44,338 bases of DNA, taken from contig JAFAGC010000052.1 in assembly GCA_023423065.1 (NCBI GenBank), forward strand, positions 1-44,338, given 5' to 3'. Of this stretch, positions 7,904 through 15,934 are shown piece after piece. The notes under the pieces were generated by a model. That model made no database searches and was not told the DNA's origin. It saw only the letters and a list, made by a program, of their open reading frames with translations. How positions within the stretch are numbered: position 1 is the first letter of the stretch; the number at the start of each line of letters is the position of its first letter. The stretch comes from Pseudomonadota bacterium (GTDB taxonomy: Bacteria; Pseudomonadota; Gammaproteobacteria; Steroidobacterales; Steroidobacteraceae). The translations under genes were made by a program, and so were the position numbers.

Positions 7904-8068
7904 ATCGATGCGCCGTCGGGCGCGATCGACACGAGATCGTCACGTTCGCGCGCGAGGATCGATCGAACGAGTCTCGACGGCATCGGGCCGCGACATCCGT
8001 AAATTCCCTGAGGCGCGGACAGGTGCGCCTCGTGAACAATGAGCACATCACGAGGAGCACAAGCCAAC

Positions 8069-8521
8069 ATGTCCGCGCAAGCCGCAACCGTCATTCCGCT
8101 GTTCGATCCGCAGGCCGCCGCCCAGGGCGTGATCCTGCACGTCGACGACGATGAAGCCATGCGGCGCTCCACCGCAATGCTGTTACGCACGGCGGGTTAC
8201 GAGACACGCGAGGCGGCCACCGGCGAACAGGCGCTGGCGTTGGCTGAATCCCTGCGCGGGCGGCTCGACGTGCTCATCGCCGACTATCACCTGGGCAGCG
8301 GCATGACCGGCACGGAGGTCGCGGAGGATCTCGCCAGGTTGTTAGGCCATGCGGTTCCGACGATCATCCTGACCGGCGATCTCGCCAACGCGGAAGTCCC
8401 CTGGCTCGCGAGCGCACCCGTGTGGCTGGCCCAGAAGCCTCTCAATCCGGAGACGTTGCTCGCCGCATTACCCGCGCTGGTCGCGTTCCGGCGCGCGGTC
8501 GCGGCGACCGCGCACAACTGA
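8069..8521 (+). CDS. receiver-only (CheY-like) response regulator
   Basis: A 150-residue stand-alone receiver with all canonical residues: acidic pair in LHVDDDE (Asp26/27), phosphoacceptor Asp72 in LIADYHLG, Thr in IILTGDL and Lys in LAQKPLN. It resembles receivers attached to hybrid kinases. ATG 8069 follows GAGGAG at 8052-8057; an earlier ATG at 8039 has no ribosome site. It may pass phosphate to or from the FixL-like kinase nearby. The 165 bp before it hold a 7-bp GC hairpin (8010-8016/8025-8031) and nothing else I recognise. Confidence 0.85.
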   Translation: MSAQAATVIPLFDPQAAAQGVILHVDDDEAMRRSTAMLLRTAGYETREAATGEQALALAESLRGRLDVLIADYHLGSGMTGTEVAEDLARLLGHAVPTIILTGDLANAEVPWLASAPVWLAQKPLNPETLLAALPALVAFRRAVAATAHN

Positions 8522-8527
8522 GTTGCC

Positions 8528-9337
8528 TCAGCGCTTCTGCTGCGCGTACAGCGGCAACACGCGCGGCAGGAGTTTCTCGATGTCCTGGATGCGATCCTTG
8601 GGCGAAGGGTGCGTGCTCAGGAATTTCGGCGTGCCCGAGCTTTCCGCGGCCGCCATCTTCTTCCAGAGACTCAGCGCGGCGTTCGGGTCGTAGCCGGCGC
8701 GCGCCATGAGCTCGAGCCCGATCTGGTCCGCCTCGGACTCCTGGTCGCGGCTGAACGGGAGCTGGAACGTGACCTCCGCGATCATGCCCGCCATGTTGGC
8801 GGTCGACTCGCTGACACCGGCAACGGCGGCGGCGCCGGACAACACGAGCTGCTGCGCATAGGCGCGCGAGACGCGCTCGCGCGTGTGCTCGCGCAATGCA
8901 TGCGCCACTTCGTGCGCGAGCACCGTGGCGAGCTCCGCGTCCGTCAGGTCCAGCTTCTCGATGAGACCGCTGTACACCATGATGCGCCCGCCCGGCATGC
9001 AATAGGCGTTCAGCTCGGGCGTCTTCTGCACGTTGAACTGCCAGTTCCACGAAGGAGCGTCCTGCCGGAACGTCGGAGTCGCGGCGACCAGCCGTTTAGA
9101 AATCGTCGTCACGCGCGCGAGCTGCGCCTGGTCGGTGTTCAGTACGCCCTTGTCGCGCGCGGTCTTGAGCTCCGCGTCGTAAGCCTGCGCCGCGCCCTGC
9201 TCGATCGTCTCGGCCGGCACGAGCATCTTCTGCTTGCGCTCGACTCCGACCTCGCCCGCGCTCGTGGTGCGCACGGACTCGCAGCCACTAACTAGCGACA
9301 GCGAGGCGACGGCGACGCACGACATCAGGATTCTCAT
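8528..9337 (-). CDS. M48-family zinc metalloprotease lipoprotein
   Basis: A 269-residue protein with signal peptide and lipobox Cys19 (SLVSGC). The peptidase M48 domain shows the zinc helix HEVAH (His142, Glu143, His146) and the downstream Glu ligand region ESEADQIG, ending in STHPSPKDRI, typical of the LoiP/YcaL-type periplasmic M48 group. Such lipoproteins act in outer-membrane protein quality control. The start is the ATG at 9337 that begins the signal peptide; longer frames upstream lack one. It converges on the receiver gene with only 6 bp between stops and has no operon partner. Confidence 0.88.
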   Translation of the reverse strand: MRILMSCVAVASLSLVSGCESVRTTSAGEVGVERKQKMLVPAETIEQGAAQAYDAELKTARDKGVLNTDQAQLARVTTISKRLVAATPTFRQDAPSWNWQFNVQKTPELNAYCMPGGRIMVYSGLIEKLDLTDAELATVLAHEVAHALREHTRERVSRAYAQQLVLSGAAAVAGVSESTANMAGMIAEVTFQLPFSRDQESEADQIGLELMARAGYDPNAALSLWKKMAAAESSGTPKFLSTHPSPKDRIQDIEKLLPRVLPLYAQQKR

Positions 9338-9725
9338 CCCGTGAATGTGCGCGTCCGCGACTGTCCCGGCACAGTCTCCGCAGGGCGGTCCCGGTGTAGG
9401 AGGCGGGTAGTTTGCCGGCCGGAACCGGCCGACCGTCACGCGAGTCTCGTGTGCCACTGTGAGCGATAACACGGGCGCGGGTGCCAGGCTGATGCGTAGC
9501 GCCCAGGACACATTCTGGCGAGCGCGCGGTCGACCCATCCACTGACGACCAGCTGGATATGCGAGCGAAAACAGAGGGTTCCGAGACCCCTGGTCGACGT
9601 GGTTGTCACCGGTGTCATTTCTGTGGGATAAAGCGCAACCGTGACGCCCGGGTACGGGCGCACGAGCCAGTCGTCAATTGTTGGGGGCACGCCATCGACA
9701 CGCGCGCCTCCGGGAGGGGCCCAAC
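9338..9725. other. intergenic region between M48 protease and TonB receptor genes
   Basis: This 388-bp divergent spacer holds no convincing gene. Toward the receptor it contains a probable promoter, TTGTCA (9603-9608) with GATAAA (9627-9632), overlapped by a LacI-type operator (separate entry), and a ribosome site GGGAGGGG just before ATG 9726. Nothing clear was recognised for the protease promoter. Confidence 0.5.
9603..9618 (+). promoter_or_regulatory. LacI-type operator, site A (TonB receptor promoter)
   Basis: TTGTCACCGGTGTCAT is a near-perfect palindrome around a central CG. It is the most symmetric of four related sites in the window and overlaps the -35 box and spacer of the receptor promoter. 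The position predicts repression by the LacI protein encoded at 15935. Confidence 0.65.
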
Positions 9726-12560
9726 ATGTCCAAGTCGAGAAAATCAGCCGATAAAAGAGCAGGAATTTCCACCGCCACGGCATTGACCGCGGCCACCGCG
9801 CTGCTGGGCTTCAGCAACGGCGCGGTCGCGCAGGACGCATCCTCGAATGTCAGTGCGCAGGGGGCGGAGAACGTCGACGAGATCGTGGTAACCGGTTTCC
9901 GGGCGAGCCTCGACAAGGCCCTCGAAGCGAAGCAGGAACAGGTCGGCGCGATCGACATGATCGTCGCCGAGGACATCGCGGATTTCCCGGACCTCAACCT
10001 CGCCGAATCGCTGCAACGCATTCCCGGCGTGGTCATCGCGCGCGACGCGGGCGAAGGCCGGCAGATTTCGGTTCGCGGCCTGGGGCCGCAGTTCACGCGT
10101 GTGCGCATCAACGGCGTCGAAGCGATGAGCGCGAACGGCAGCACCGACGCGGCCGGCGGAACGAACCGCGGGCGCAACTTCGACTTCAACACTTTCGCGT
10201 CCGAGCTGTTCAGCAACATCACCGTGCGCAAGACGGCCGCGGCGGAGACCGAGGAAGGTTCGCTCGGCGCCACGGTCGATCTGCGCACGGGGCGCCCGTT
10301 CGACTACGACGGCCTCACGATCGCGGGTTCCGCGCAGCTCGGTTACAACGACCTGAACTCGAGCATGGATCCGCGCGGCGCGTTCCTGATCAGCAACACG
10401 TTCGCCGATGGCCGCTTCGGCGCGCTGTTCTCGGTGGCGTACACCAAGCGTGAACTCGCCGACGAAGGCGCGAGCACGGTGCGTTGGCAGAACTCCGGCA
10501 ACTGCCCGGGCAGCGGCTGCTTCGGCCCCCTGGATCCCGCTTACTCGGGCTCCCTGACCCCGGCGCAGATCAACGGCGCATTCCGCCCGCGCATCCCGCG
10601 CTACGACAAGTACCAGCACGAACAGGAACGCATCGGCGTGACCGCCGCATTGCAGTTCGCGCCCAGCGATTCCACGACGATCACGCTCGACGCGCTGTAC
10701 GCGAAGTTCGATGCCACGCGCGAGGAGATGTTTCTCGAGACCCCCGTGTTCAGCGCCACGGGTGGCAACGGCATCCAGGACGTGAACGTCGTCGATGCGT
10801 TCATCGACGACACCAACACGCTGGTCTACGGCGTCTTCAATGACGTGGACATCCGTTCGGAGGCGCGCTTCGACTCGCTGAAGACCGAGTTCACGCAGCT
10901 CACGCTGGAAGGCAGCCACGACTTCAGCGAGGCGTTCAGCGCGTCGGCGCGGGTCGGCTTCGCGGAAGCGAATCACGACAACCCGGTGCAGACCACGCTG
11001 CTGTTCGACGCCAGCAACGTCGACGGCTACAGCTACGACTATCGCCAGAACAGCCGCCTGCCGCAGTTCAGCTACGGCACGGCCGACGTCACGAATCCCG
11101 CGACCTGGCAGCTGACGCAGATCCGCATGCGCCCGCAGAGCACGATCAACAGCTTCCGGACGGCGTCGATCGATCTCGAGTGGAACGCCTCGGATTCCTT
11201 CTCGCTCAAGTTCGGCCCGCAGTGGAAGAACTACGTCTTCGAGTCGACCGAAATGCGCCGCTCGAACGGCACGACGGGCAACCAGGAAGGCGTGATCCCC
11301 GCCGCGGTCGGCGGAGCAGCGATCTCTTCGTACAGCCGCCTGGTGTCCATGCGCAGCGGTCTCGGCATTCCGGCCGGCACCGATACCACCTGGCTGATCC
11401 CTGACTACCGGACCGCGGTCGATGCGCTCGATCTCGACAACGCGTCGCTGTACCCGATGGGCATCGAGCCTTCGCTGGGCAACAACAACAGGATCGAAGA
11501 GGACGACAAGGGCGCCTACATCCAGGGTGATTTCAACATTCCGCTGGGCGATCAATCGCTGCGCGGAAACATCGGCGTGCGTTACGTGAAGACGGACCTG
11601 ACTTCGAAGGGTTATACGTTCACGAGCGGCTCGCCGCTGCTGGTCACCGTGGAGCACGATTATTCCGACACGCTGCCGTCGTTGAACCTGGTGTACGACG
11701 TCAGCGATTCGCTGCTGCTGCGCTTCGGCGCCGCGAAGGTGATGACGCGGCCCAATCTCGGCAACCTGAATCCGGGCGCCGCCGTGAGCGTGTCGGGCAA
11801 CAACCGCACGGTCACCGCCGGCAATCCGCAGCTCGAGCCGTTCCGCGCCAAGGCCTACGATCTGGCCGTGGAGTGGTACTTCGCTCCCGAATCGCTGCTG
11901 TCCGCCGCGATCTTCTACAAGGACATCGAGTCGTTCGTGCAGACGATCCGCGAGACGCGGCCGTTCACCGGCAATCCGCTGGGACTGCCCGACAGCGTCG
12001 CGGTCGCGGCCTGCGGCGCGGTCGCCGGCTGTTCGCCCTCGTCGGACTGGCAGTTCAACCTGCCGGCCAACACGCCGGGCGGCGATCTCAAGGGATTCGA
12101 AATCAGCTACCAGCAGCCGTTCAGCTTCCTGCCCGGCATCTGGAGCAACTTCGGCACCGTGCTCAATTACACGGGTGTGGAGTCGGAGATCGACTACCTG
12201 AACGCGACGGGAGCCGTAACGGCCACCGCCGACCTCACGGGCCTGTCGAAGCGCGCGTACAACGCGACGCTGTACTTCGACAACAAGGTGTTCAGCGCGC
12301 GTCTCGCGGCGGCCTTCCGCTCGGACTACCTGACGACGGTACCGGGCCGCAACGGCAACGACGTCGAGGGCACGGCCGAGACTTTCAATCTCGACTTCTC
12401 GTCCTCGTACACCATCGGCGACAACTTCACGCTGACTCTCGAAGCCTTGAACCTGACCGACGAGGTCGACGACCAGTGGGTGGATTCGGTGGGCAACCGC
12501 CTGTCGTACTACCACTTCCAGGGTCGCCAGTACTTCCTGGGCGGACGCTTCAAGTTCTGA
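9726..12560 (+). CDS. TonB-dependent outer-membrane receptor (Xanthomonas/Caulobacter carbohydrate type)
   Basis: A 944-residue receptor: signal peptide (about 1-37, ending AVAQ), TonB box DEIVVTG (about 50-56), plug domain with LNLAESLQRIPGVVIARDAG and ISVRGLGPQFTRVRINGVEA, then a 22-strand-type barrel ending in aromatic-rich YFLGGRFKF. The plug closely fits the TonB-Xanth-Caul family, usually dedicated to oligosaccharide import. With the LacI-type operator in its promoter and pectin genes downstream, the likely cargo is oligogalacturonides. The start is ATG 9726 with GGGAGGGG upstream. A hairpin terminator follows. Confidence 0.93.
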   Translation: MSKSRKSADKRAGISTATALTAATALLGFSNGAVAQDASSNVSAQGAENVDEIVVTGFRASLDKALEAKQEQVGAIDMIVAEDIADFPDLNLAESLQRIPGVVIARDAGEGRQISVRGLGPQFTRVRINGVEAMSANGSTDAAGGTNRGRNFDFNTFASELFSNITVRKTAAAETEEGSLGATVDLRTGRPFDYDGLTIAGSAQLGYNDLNSSMDPRGAFLISNTFADGRFGALFSVAYTKRELADEGASTVRWQNSGNCPGSGCFGPLDPAYSGSLTPAQINGAFRPRIPRYDKYQHEQERIGVTAALQFAPSDSTTITLDALYAKFDATREEMFLETPVFSATGGNGIQDVNVVDAFIDDTNTLVYGVFNDVDIRSEARFDSLKTEFTQLTLEGSHDFSEAFSASARVGFAEANHDNPVQTTLLFDASNVDGYSYDYRQNSRLPQFSYGTADVTNPATWQLTQIRMRPQSTINSFRTASIDLEWNASDSFSLKFGPQWKNYVFESTEMRRSNGTTGNQEGVIPAAVGGAAISSYSRLVSMRSGLGIPAGTDTTWLIPDYRTAVDALDLDNASLYPMGIEPSLGNNNRIEEDDKGAYIQGDFNIPLGDQSLRGNIGVRYVKTDLTSKGYTFTSGSPLLVTVEHDYSDTLPSLNLVYDVSDSLLLRFGAAKVMTRPNLGNLNPGAAVSVSGNNRTVTAGNPQLEPFRAKAYDLAVEWYFAPESLLSAAIFYKDIESFVQTIRETRPFTGNPLGLPDSVAVAACGAVAGCSPSSDWQFNLPANTPGGDLKGFEISYQQPFSFLPGIWSNFGTVLNYTGVESEIDYLNATGAVTATADLTGLSKRAYNATLYFDNKVFSARLAAAFRSDYLTTVPGRNGNDVEGTAETFNLDFSSSYTIGDNFTLTLEALNLTDEVDDQWVDSVGNRLSYYHFQGRQYFLGGRFKF

Positions 12561-12582
12561 GACTAGTTAGACCGGGAAGTCC

Positions 12583-12619
12583 CCACGCCACGGCTCCTCC
12601 GCAACGGACCGTGGCGTGG
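12583..12619 (+). other. GC-rich hairpin after TonB receptor gene
   Basis: An 11-bp perfect stem, CCACGCCACGG (12583-12593) with CCGTGGCGTGG (12609-12619), lies 23 bp after the receptor stop. It has no T-run and probably protects the 3' end or works with the terminator just downstream. Confidence 0.5.
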
Positions 12620-12643
12620 CCGGACGACGGAACGAGCATGGCC

Positions 12644-12680
12644 GGGGACGGAATCGCGAGGTTCCGTCCCCGTTTCGTTT
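12644..12680 (+). terminator. intrinsic terminator after TonB receptor gene
   Basis: A 10-bp perfect stem, GGGGACGGAA (12644-12653) with TTCCGTCCCC (12662-12671), is followed by GTTTCGTTT. This is the clearest Rho-independent terminator in the window and separates the receptor from the hydrolase gene. Confidence 0.75.
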
Positions 12681-12703
12681 GGTCAGGCATCGGTGAAGCG
12701 CGG

Positions 12704-12709
12704 CATACT
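12704..12709 (+). promoter_or_regulatory. -10 box, predicted leaderless start for the hydrolase gene
   Basis: CATACT lies 6 bp before ATG 12716 and no Shine-Dalgarno sequence is present. A weak TTGGTC is found at 12679-12684 with a long 19-bp spacer. The same -10-to-ATG geometry recurs at three other genes in the window. Confidence 0.4.
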
Positions 12710-12715
12710 TGGCGC

Positions 12716-13675
12716 ATGAAGTTGCCCACTCGAGTACCCGCGCTCATTCTTGCGGCCATGCCCTTCGCAGCCGCGCTTCAGGCCGCACCCGTTCCGACGC
12801 CCGAACCGGGCGGCAACGTCGTCGAACTATGGCCGGGCGGCGCGTCCGGTGGCGAACGCGTGACGGTCCGCGAAGAGCTGCTGGAGCGCTCGCCGACCGG
12901 GCCGCTGCGCGACCGGATCGCGCAACACGTCACTCGTCCGGTGATGACGCTTTTCGAGCCTAAGGGCGAGTACAACGGCATCACCCTGCTGATCGTCCCC
13001 GGTGGCGCTTACACGCGCGTGGTCATCGACAAGGAAGGATTCGAGTCCGCGGAGTGGTTCGCCGAACGCGGCTTCGCAGCGGCCGTGCTGCGATACCGGA
13101 TGCCCGCGGACGGCTGGGCCGCGGGCGCCGATGCACCCGTGCACGATGCGATGCGCGCCCTGCGCCTGCTGCGCGTACGTCCGATCCAGGGCGCACGCCC
13201 GGCGAGCGTGGGCATCATCGGCTTCTCGGCCGGCGGCCATCTCACGGCTCGCCTGATCACGGAGCCGCGGCTCTCGTATGCGCGGCGCGATGCCACCGAC
13301 GATGCGCCGTCACGTCCCGATTTCGCGGTGCTGATGTACCCCGTGATCGCGACGACGGGCGCACATGCGCACAAGGGCTCGGCGGAACAGCTGCTGAAGG
13401 CCGGCGTGCGCGCCGGGGATCTCGCGCGGTTTTCGCCGAACCTCAATGTCTCGCCGGCCACACCTCGCACGTTGCTGATACACGCCGCGGACGACGCCGC
13501 GGTCGTGCCCGAGAACTCTCTCGCGATGTACTCGGCATTGCGCGAGGCCGGAGTTCCGAGCGCGCTGCACCTGTTCGATCGCGGCGGCCACGGCTTCGGC
13601 ATGCGCGGCGTTACGGGACTCGACTCGGCTGCGTGGCCCGAACTGGTACGGGCCTGGGCGTTGAGCGGCCGGTAG
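12716..13675 (+). CDS. secreted alpha/beta hydrolase, probable carbohydrate esterase
   Basis: A 319-residue protein with a signal peptide (about 1-24, ALQAAP). The alpha/beta hydrolase fold shows the oxyanion sequence LLIVPGGAYT, nucleophile Ser171 in IGFSAGGH, acid region LLIHAADDAAVV and catalytic His in DRGGHGFG. This pattern fits the xylan/pectin acetylesterase-like branch of the BD-FAE/esterase-lipase superfamily. Beside a pectate-lyase-like gene it probably removes acetyl or other ester groups so that lyases can act. It is convergent with the lyase gene (10 bp between stops). Confidence 0.8.
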   Translation: MKLPTRVPALILAAMPFAAALQAAPVPTPEPGGNVVELWPGGASGGERVTVREELLERSPTGPLRDRIAQHVTRPVMTLFEPKGEYNGITLLIVPGGAYTRVVIDKEGFESAEWFAERGFAAAVLRYRMPADGWAAGADAPVHDAMRALRLLRVRPIQGARPASVGIIGFSAGGHLTARLITEPRLSYARRDATDDAPSRPDFAVLMYPVIATTGAHAHKGSAEQLLKAGVRAGDLARFSPNLNVSPATPRTLLIHAADDAAVVPENSLAMYSALREAGVPSALHLFDRGGHGFGMRGVTGLDSAAWPELVRAWALSGR

Positions 13676-13685
13676 ATACCGCGAA

Positions 13686-14960
13686 CTACTTCGGTGTCAT
13701 GTCGTGCAGGTTCCACGCGTTCGGATCGAACTTCCGGAAGGTGGGAACCACCTTCGGATAGCCGCCGATCACCGACTGTGAATCGATGATGGCGCCGCGG
13801 CCTTCGATGACGTTCGCGACGATGCGTGCGTCCTCGGGGTCGCGCTGTGCGTTGAACGCGCCGGCGTTCCTGATCACCGAGTCCTGCACGTCCCGGGCCG
13901 GTATGGGATTCACGCCGAAGATGGTTGGCGCCGGCAGCTTAAGGATCTTGATCGGCGCGGTCGTGTAGGAGCCGCGCATCGGCAGCGGATCGCCGAGCGC
14001 GTCGACCGCGATGTTGTCGCGTTCGTACAGCGCGAGGTCGCCCGAGCCGCCCGCCATCACCAGCGCCACGCGCGCGGGTGTCGACGGCCCCGCGCGTAAT
14101 ACGTTGCCGATGATCGCGATTTCGCCGGTCTGGTAGGGTTGATCACCCCACTCCTCGGCGATCAGGTTGTAGTGGATCGCGCGCGGGCCCGGGTCGTAGA
14201 TCAGGTTGTTGACGACCGCTCCGCGCGCGCCGCCCTTGAACAACGGCGAACGCTCCTTGTTGTGCGCGTACAGGTTGCCGACGATCAGGATGTCGGACGT
14301 GTTGTCGTGGATCAGCGAGCCCTTCGAATGTTCGCCCTTCACGTGAACGGAGTCCGCGAGTCCTTCGGCGATGATGTTGTTGCTGAAGGTGATCCGGTGA
14401 GACGTGCCCTTGCGCCACTCCTCGGGCGTGTTTCCGGTGAATCGCGGTCCCGACGCCGACAGGTTCTCGTCGGTCGCCCAGGTCAGCGAGCAGTGATCCA
14501 CGATCACGTCGTGGGCGCCGATGGTCGAGATCGCATCGTAATCGCTGCCCGAGAGTTTCGGCCGGCCGCCATCGCCGGGCCGCACGCGGATGTGCCGCAC
14601 CACGACGTCGTGCGTCGTGATGTCGATGCCGCCACGGATGAACGTGATGCCGGGCGCGGGCGCCGTCTGCCCCGCGATAGTTAGATAGGGCTCCGTGATG
14701 CGCACCGTGCTCTCCGCGAGGTCGATCACGCCGCCGACCTCGAAGACGACGATGCGAGGCCCTTTCCTGTTGACCGCCTCGCCGAACGAGCCAGGTCCCG
14801 TCGGCGCGAGCGTCGTGACGCGCAGGATCTCCCCTCCGCGCCCGCCCGGAGTGGTTGCCGCCGCGCCCATTGCGCCCGGAAACGCCAGCGGCGTTTGCGC
14901 GGCTGCGCCTCCGAAATGCGCGAACGACAGGATTACGGCCCAGAAACTGCGAGTCGACAT
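13686..14960 (-). CDS. secreted pectate-lyase-like beta-helix protein (PL1-type)
   Basis: A 424-residue protein with signal peptide (about 1-22, GGAAAQ). The parallel beta-helix is visible as repeated short strands: IVVFEVGGVIDL, YLTIAGQTAP, VVVRHIRVRPGD, VIVDHCSLTWATDEN, ITFSNNIIAEG, ILIVGNLYAHN. The early VFEVGGVIDL and D-HCSLTWATDE strands are typical of pectate lyase family 1 relatives, which cut polygalacturonate by beta-elimination to 4,5-unsaturated products, the upstream substrate of KduI. GGGGGGA precedes the chosen ATG 14960. It is divergent from the gene at 15052, with operator B between them. Confidence 0.82.
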   Translation of the reverse strand: MSTRSFWAVILSFAHFGGAAAQTPLAFPGAMGAAATTPGGRGGEILRVTTLAPTGPGSFGEAVNRKGPRIVVFEVGGVIDLAESTVRITEPYLTIAGQTAPAPGITFIRGGIDITTHDVVVRHIRVRPGDGGRPKLSGSDYDAISTIGAHDVIVDHCSLTWATDENLSASGPRFTGNTPEEWRKGTSHRITFSNNIIAEGLADSVHVKGEHSKGSLIHDNTSDILIVGNLYAHNKERSPLFKGGARGAVVNNLIYDPGPRAIHYNLIAEEWGDQPYQTGEIAIIGNVLRAGPSTPARVALVMAGGSGDLALYERDNIAVDALGDPLPMRGSYTTAPIKILKLPAPTIFGVNPIPARDVQDSVIRNAGAFNAQRDPEDARIVANVIEGRGAIIDSQSVIGGYPKVVPTFRKFDPNAWNLHDMTPK

Positions 14961-14980
14961 GCGATGTCCCCCCGAAAGCA

Positions 14981-15008
14981 TTGTCAATGACACCGGTTTC
15001 CCTATATA
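14981..15008 (+). promoter_or_regulatory. promoter of the fumarylacetoacetase-family gene
   Basis: TTGTCA (14981-14986), a 16-bp spacer and TATATA (15003-15008) read toward the gene at 15052. The whole spacer is operator B, so bound repressor would block polymerase. Confidence 0.6.
14987..15002 (+). promoter_or_regulatory. LacI-type operator, site B (lyase / FAH-family divergent promoter)
   Basis: ATGACACCGGTTTCCC: the left half is the perfect ATGACACC, the right half is degenerate. It fills the spacer of the promoter for the gene at 15052 and lies 27 bp upstream of the pectate-lyase-like start, so one bound repressor could control both directions. Confidence 0.65.
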
Positions 15009-15051
15009 ACATCGCCTGCAGCGACGCGCTCAAGAAAAGAAGGCTCAGAAA

Positions 15052-15885
15052 TTGGTTTCCGTTGTCTCCGACCCGGCGTTCGACGCCAAGAGGGTGGCCG
15101 CCGAATTCGTAAAGGCCCGCCGTTCCGCGGGCTCGCTCGCGAACTACCCGGGCCCTCTCCCGCAGGATCTCGACGCCGCGTATCGCTGCCAGGATGAGGC
15201 CATTGCGCTGTGGGGCGGCTCGGTTGCCGGCTGGAAGGTCGGCGGGATCCCTCCGCAGTTCAGTCGGAAATTCGGCGCCCAGCGCCTCGTGGGACCGATA
15301 TTCGCCGACTCCGTCGTACGCGCCAATGGCGGCGGGAAGGCGGTTTCCATGCCCGTATTCGCGAACGGCTTCGCGGCCGTCGAAGCCGAGTTCGTGTTTC
15401 AGCTCGCGAAGGATGCTCCGGCCAACGTGATCGACTGGACGGCTGAAACGGCGCGGCGCTTCGTCAGGACCCTGTTTATCGGTATCGAGATCGCGAGCAG
15501 CCCGCTGGTCAACATCAACGACTACGGCCCCGCCGTCGTCGCGAGCGACTTCGGCAACAACGCGGGCCTGGTGCTGGGCGCCGAGGTGCCGGACTGGCAG
15601 CTGCGCGATCCGGAATCGATGAATTGCGAGACGCGCATCGACGGCGCGATCGTCGGGCGCGGAAACGCCTCCGCCGTGAGCGGTGGGCCGCTCGCGTCGC
15701 TGGCATTCGCCCTGCAGTGCAACGCCCAGCGTGGCCGACCGTTGCGGGCGGGGGACTTCATCTCCACGGGTGCCGTTACGGGCGTCCATGCGATCTCGGC
15801 GGGCCAGTCGGCGGAGGCCGTCTTCACCGGCCTCGGCATCGTGCGCTGCCTGACCGTGCCGATGACACCGGTTGTCCGGACCTGA
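15052..15885 (+). CDS. fumarylacetoacetase-family protein (2-keto-4-pentenoate hydratase-like)
   Basis: A 277-residue protein resembling MhpD-type hydratases of the FAH superfamily: AGWKVGGIPPQFSRKFG, the acidic metal-site strand FAAVEAEFVFQL, then FIGIEIASSPL and NNAGLVLGAEV, with the family's C-terminal ISTGAVTGVHAI. The Glu residues of EAEF and IEIA are the expected Mg2+ ligands. These enzymes hydrate or dehydrate 2-keto acids, so a role in processing a keto-deoxy acid from pectin is plausible but unproven. The start codon is TTG 15052 with AAGAAGG 8 bp upstream; no better start exists. The operator in its promoter ties it to the uronate regulon. Confidence 0.75.
   Translation: MVSVVSDPAFDAKRVAAEFVKARRSAGSLANYPGPLPQDLDAAYRCQDEAIALWGGSVAGWKVGGIPPQFSRKFGAQRLVGPIFADSVVRANGGGKAVSMPVFANGFAAVEAEFVFQLAKDAPANVIDWTAETARRFVRTLFIGIEIASSPLVNINDYGPAVVASDFGNNAGLVLGAEVPDWQLRDPESMNCETRIDGAIVGRGNASAVSGGPLASLAFALQCNAQRGRPLRAGDFISTGAVTGVHAISAGQSAEAVFTGLGIVRCLTVPMTPVVRT
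15862..15877 (+). promoter_or_regulatory. LacI-type operator, site C (upstream of lacI-type gene)
   Basis: ATGACACCGGTTGTCC overlaps the last codons of the FAH-family gene, 57 bp before the LacI start. It suggests autoregulation of the repressor. Confidence 0.55.
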
Positions 15886-15922
15886 TTGTTAGGGACATCT
15901 GCCCGGGACATCGGCGCTTCCG

Positions 15923-15928
15923 TACAAT
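15923..15928 (+). promoter_or_regulatory. -10 box, predicted leaderless start for the LacI-type regulator
   Basis: TACAAT sits 6 bp before ATG 15935 and there is no ribosome site between them. The -35 region is weak. Confidence 0.4.
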
Positions 15929-15934
15929 CGCGGC

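Noticed and set aside
8010..8031. GAGGCGC/GCGCCTC hairpin before the receiver-only gene
   Set aside because: Short GC stem without T-run or conserved leader features; expected often in such GC-rich sequence.
9744..12515. A 923-codon open frame on the minus strand opposite the TonB receptor
   Set aside because: It is a compositional shadow common in high-GC coding DNA: Arg/Val/Glu-rich translation, no domain and no start context, while the plus-strand frame has full receptor motifs.
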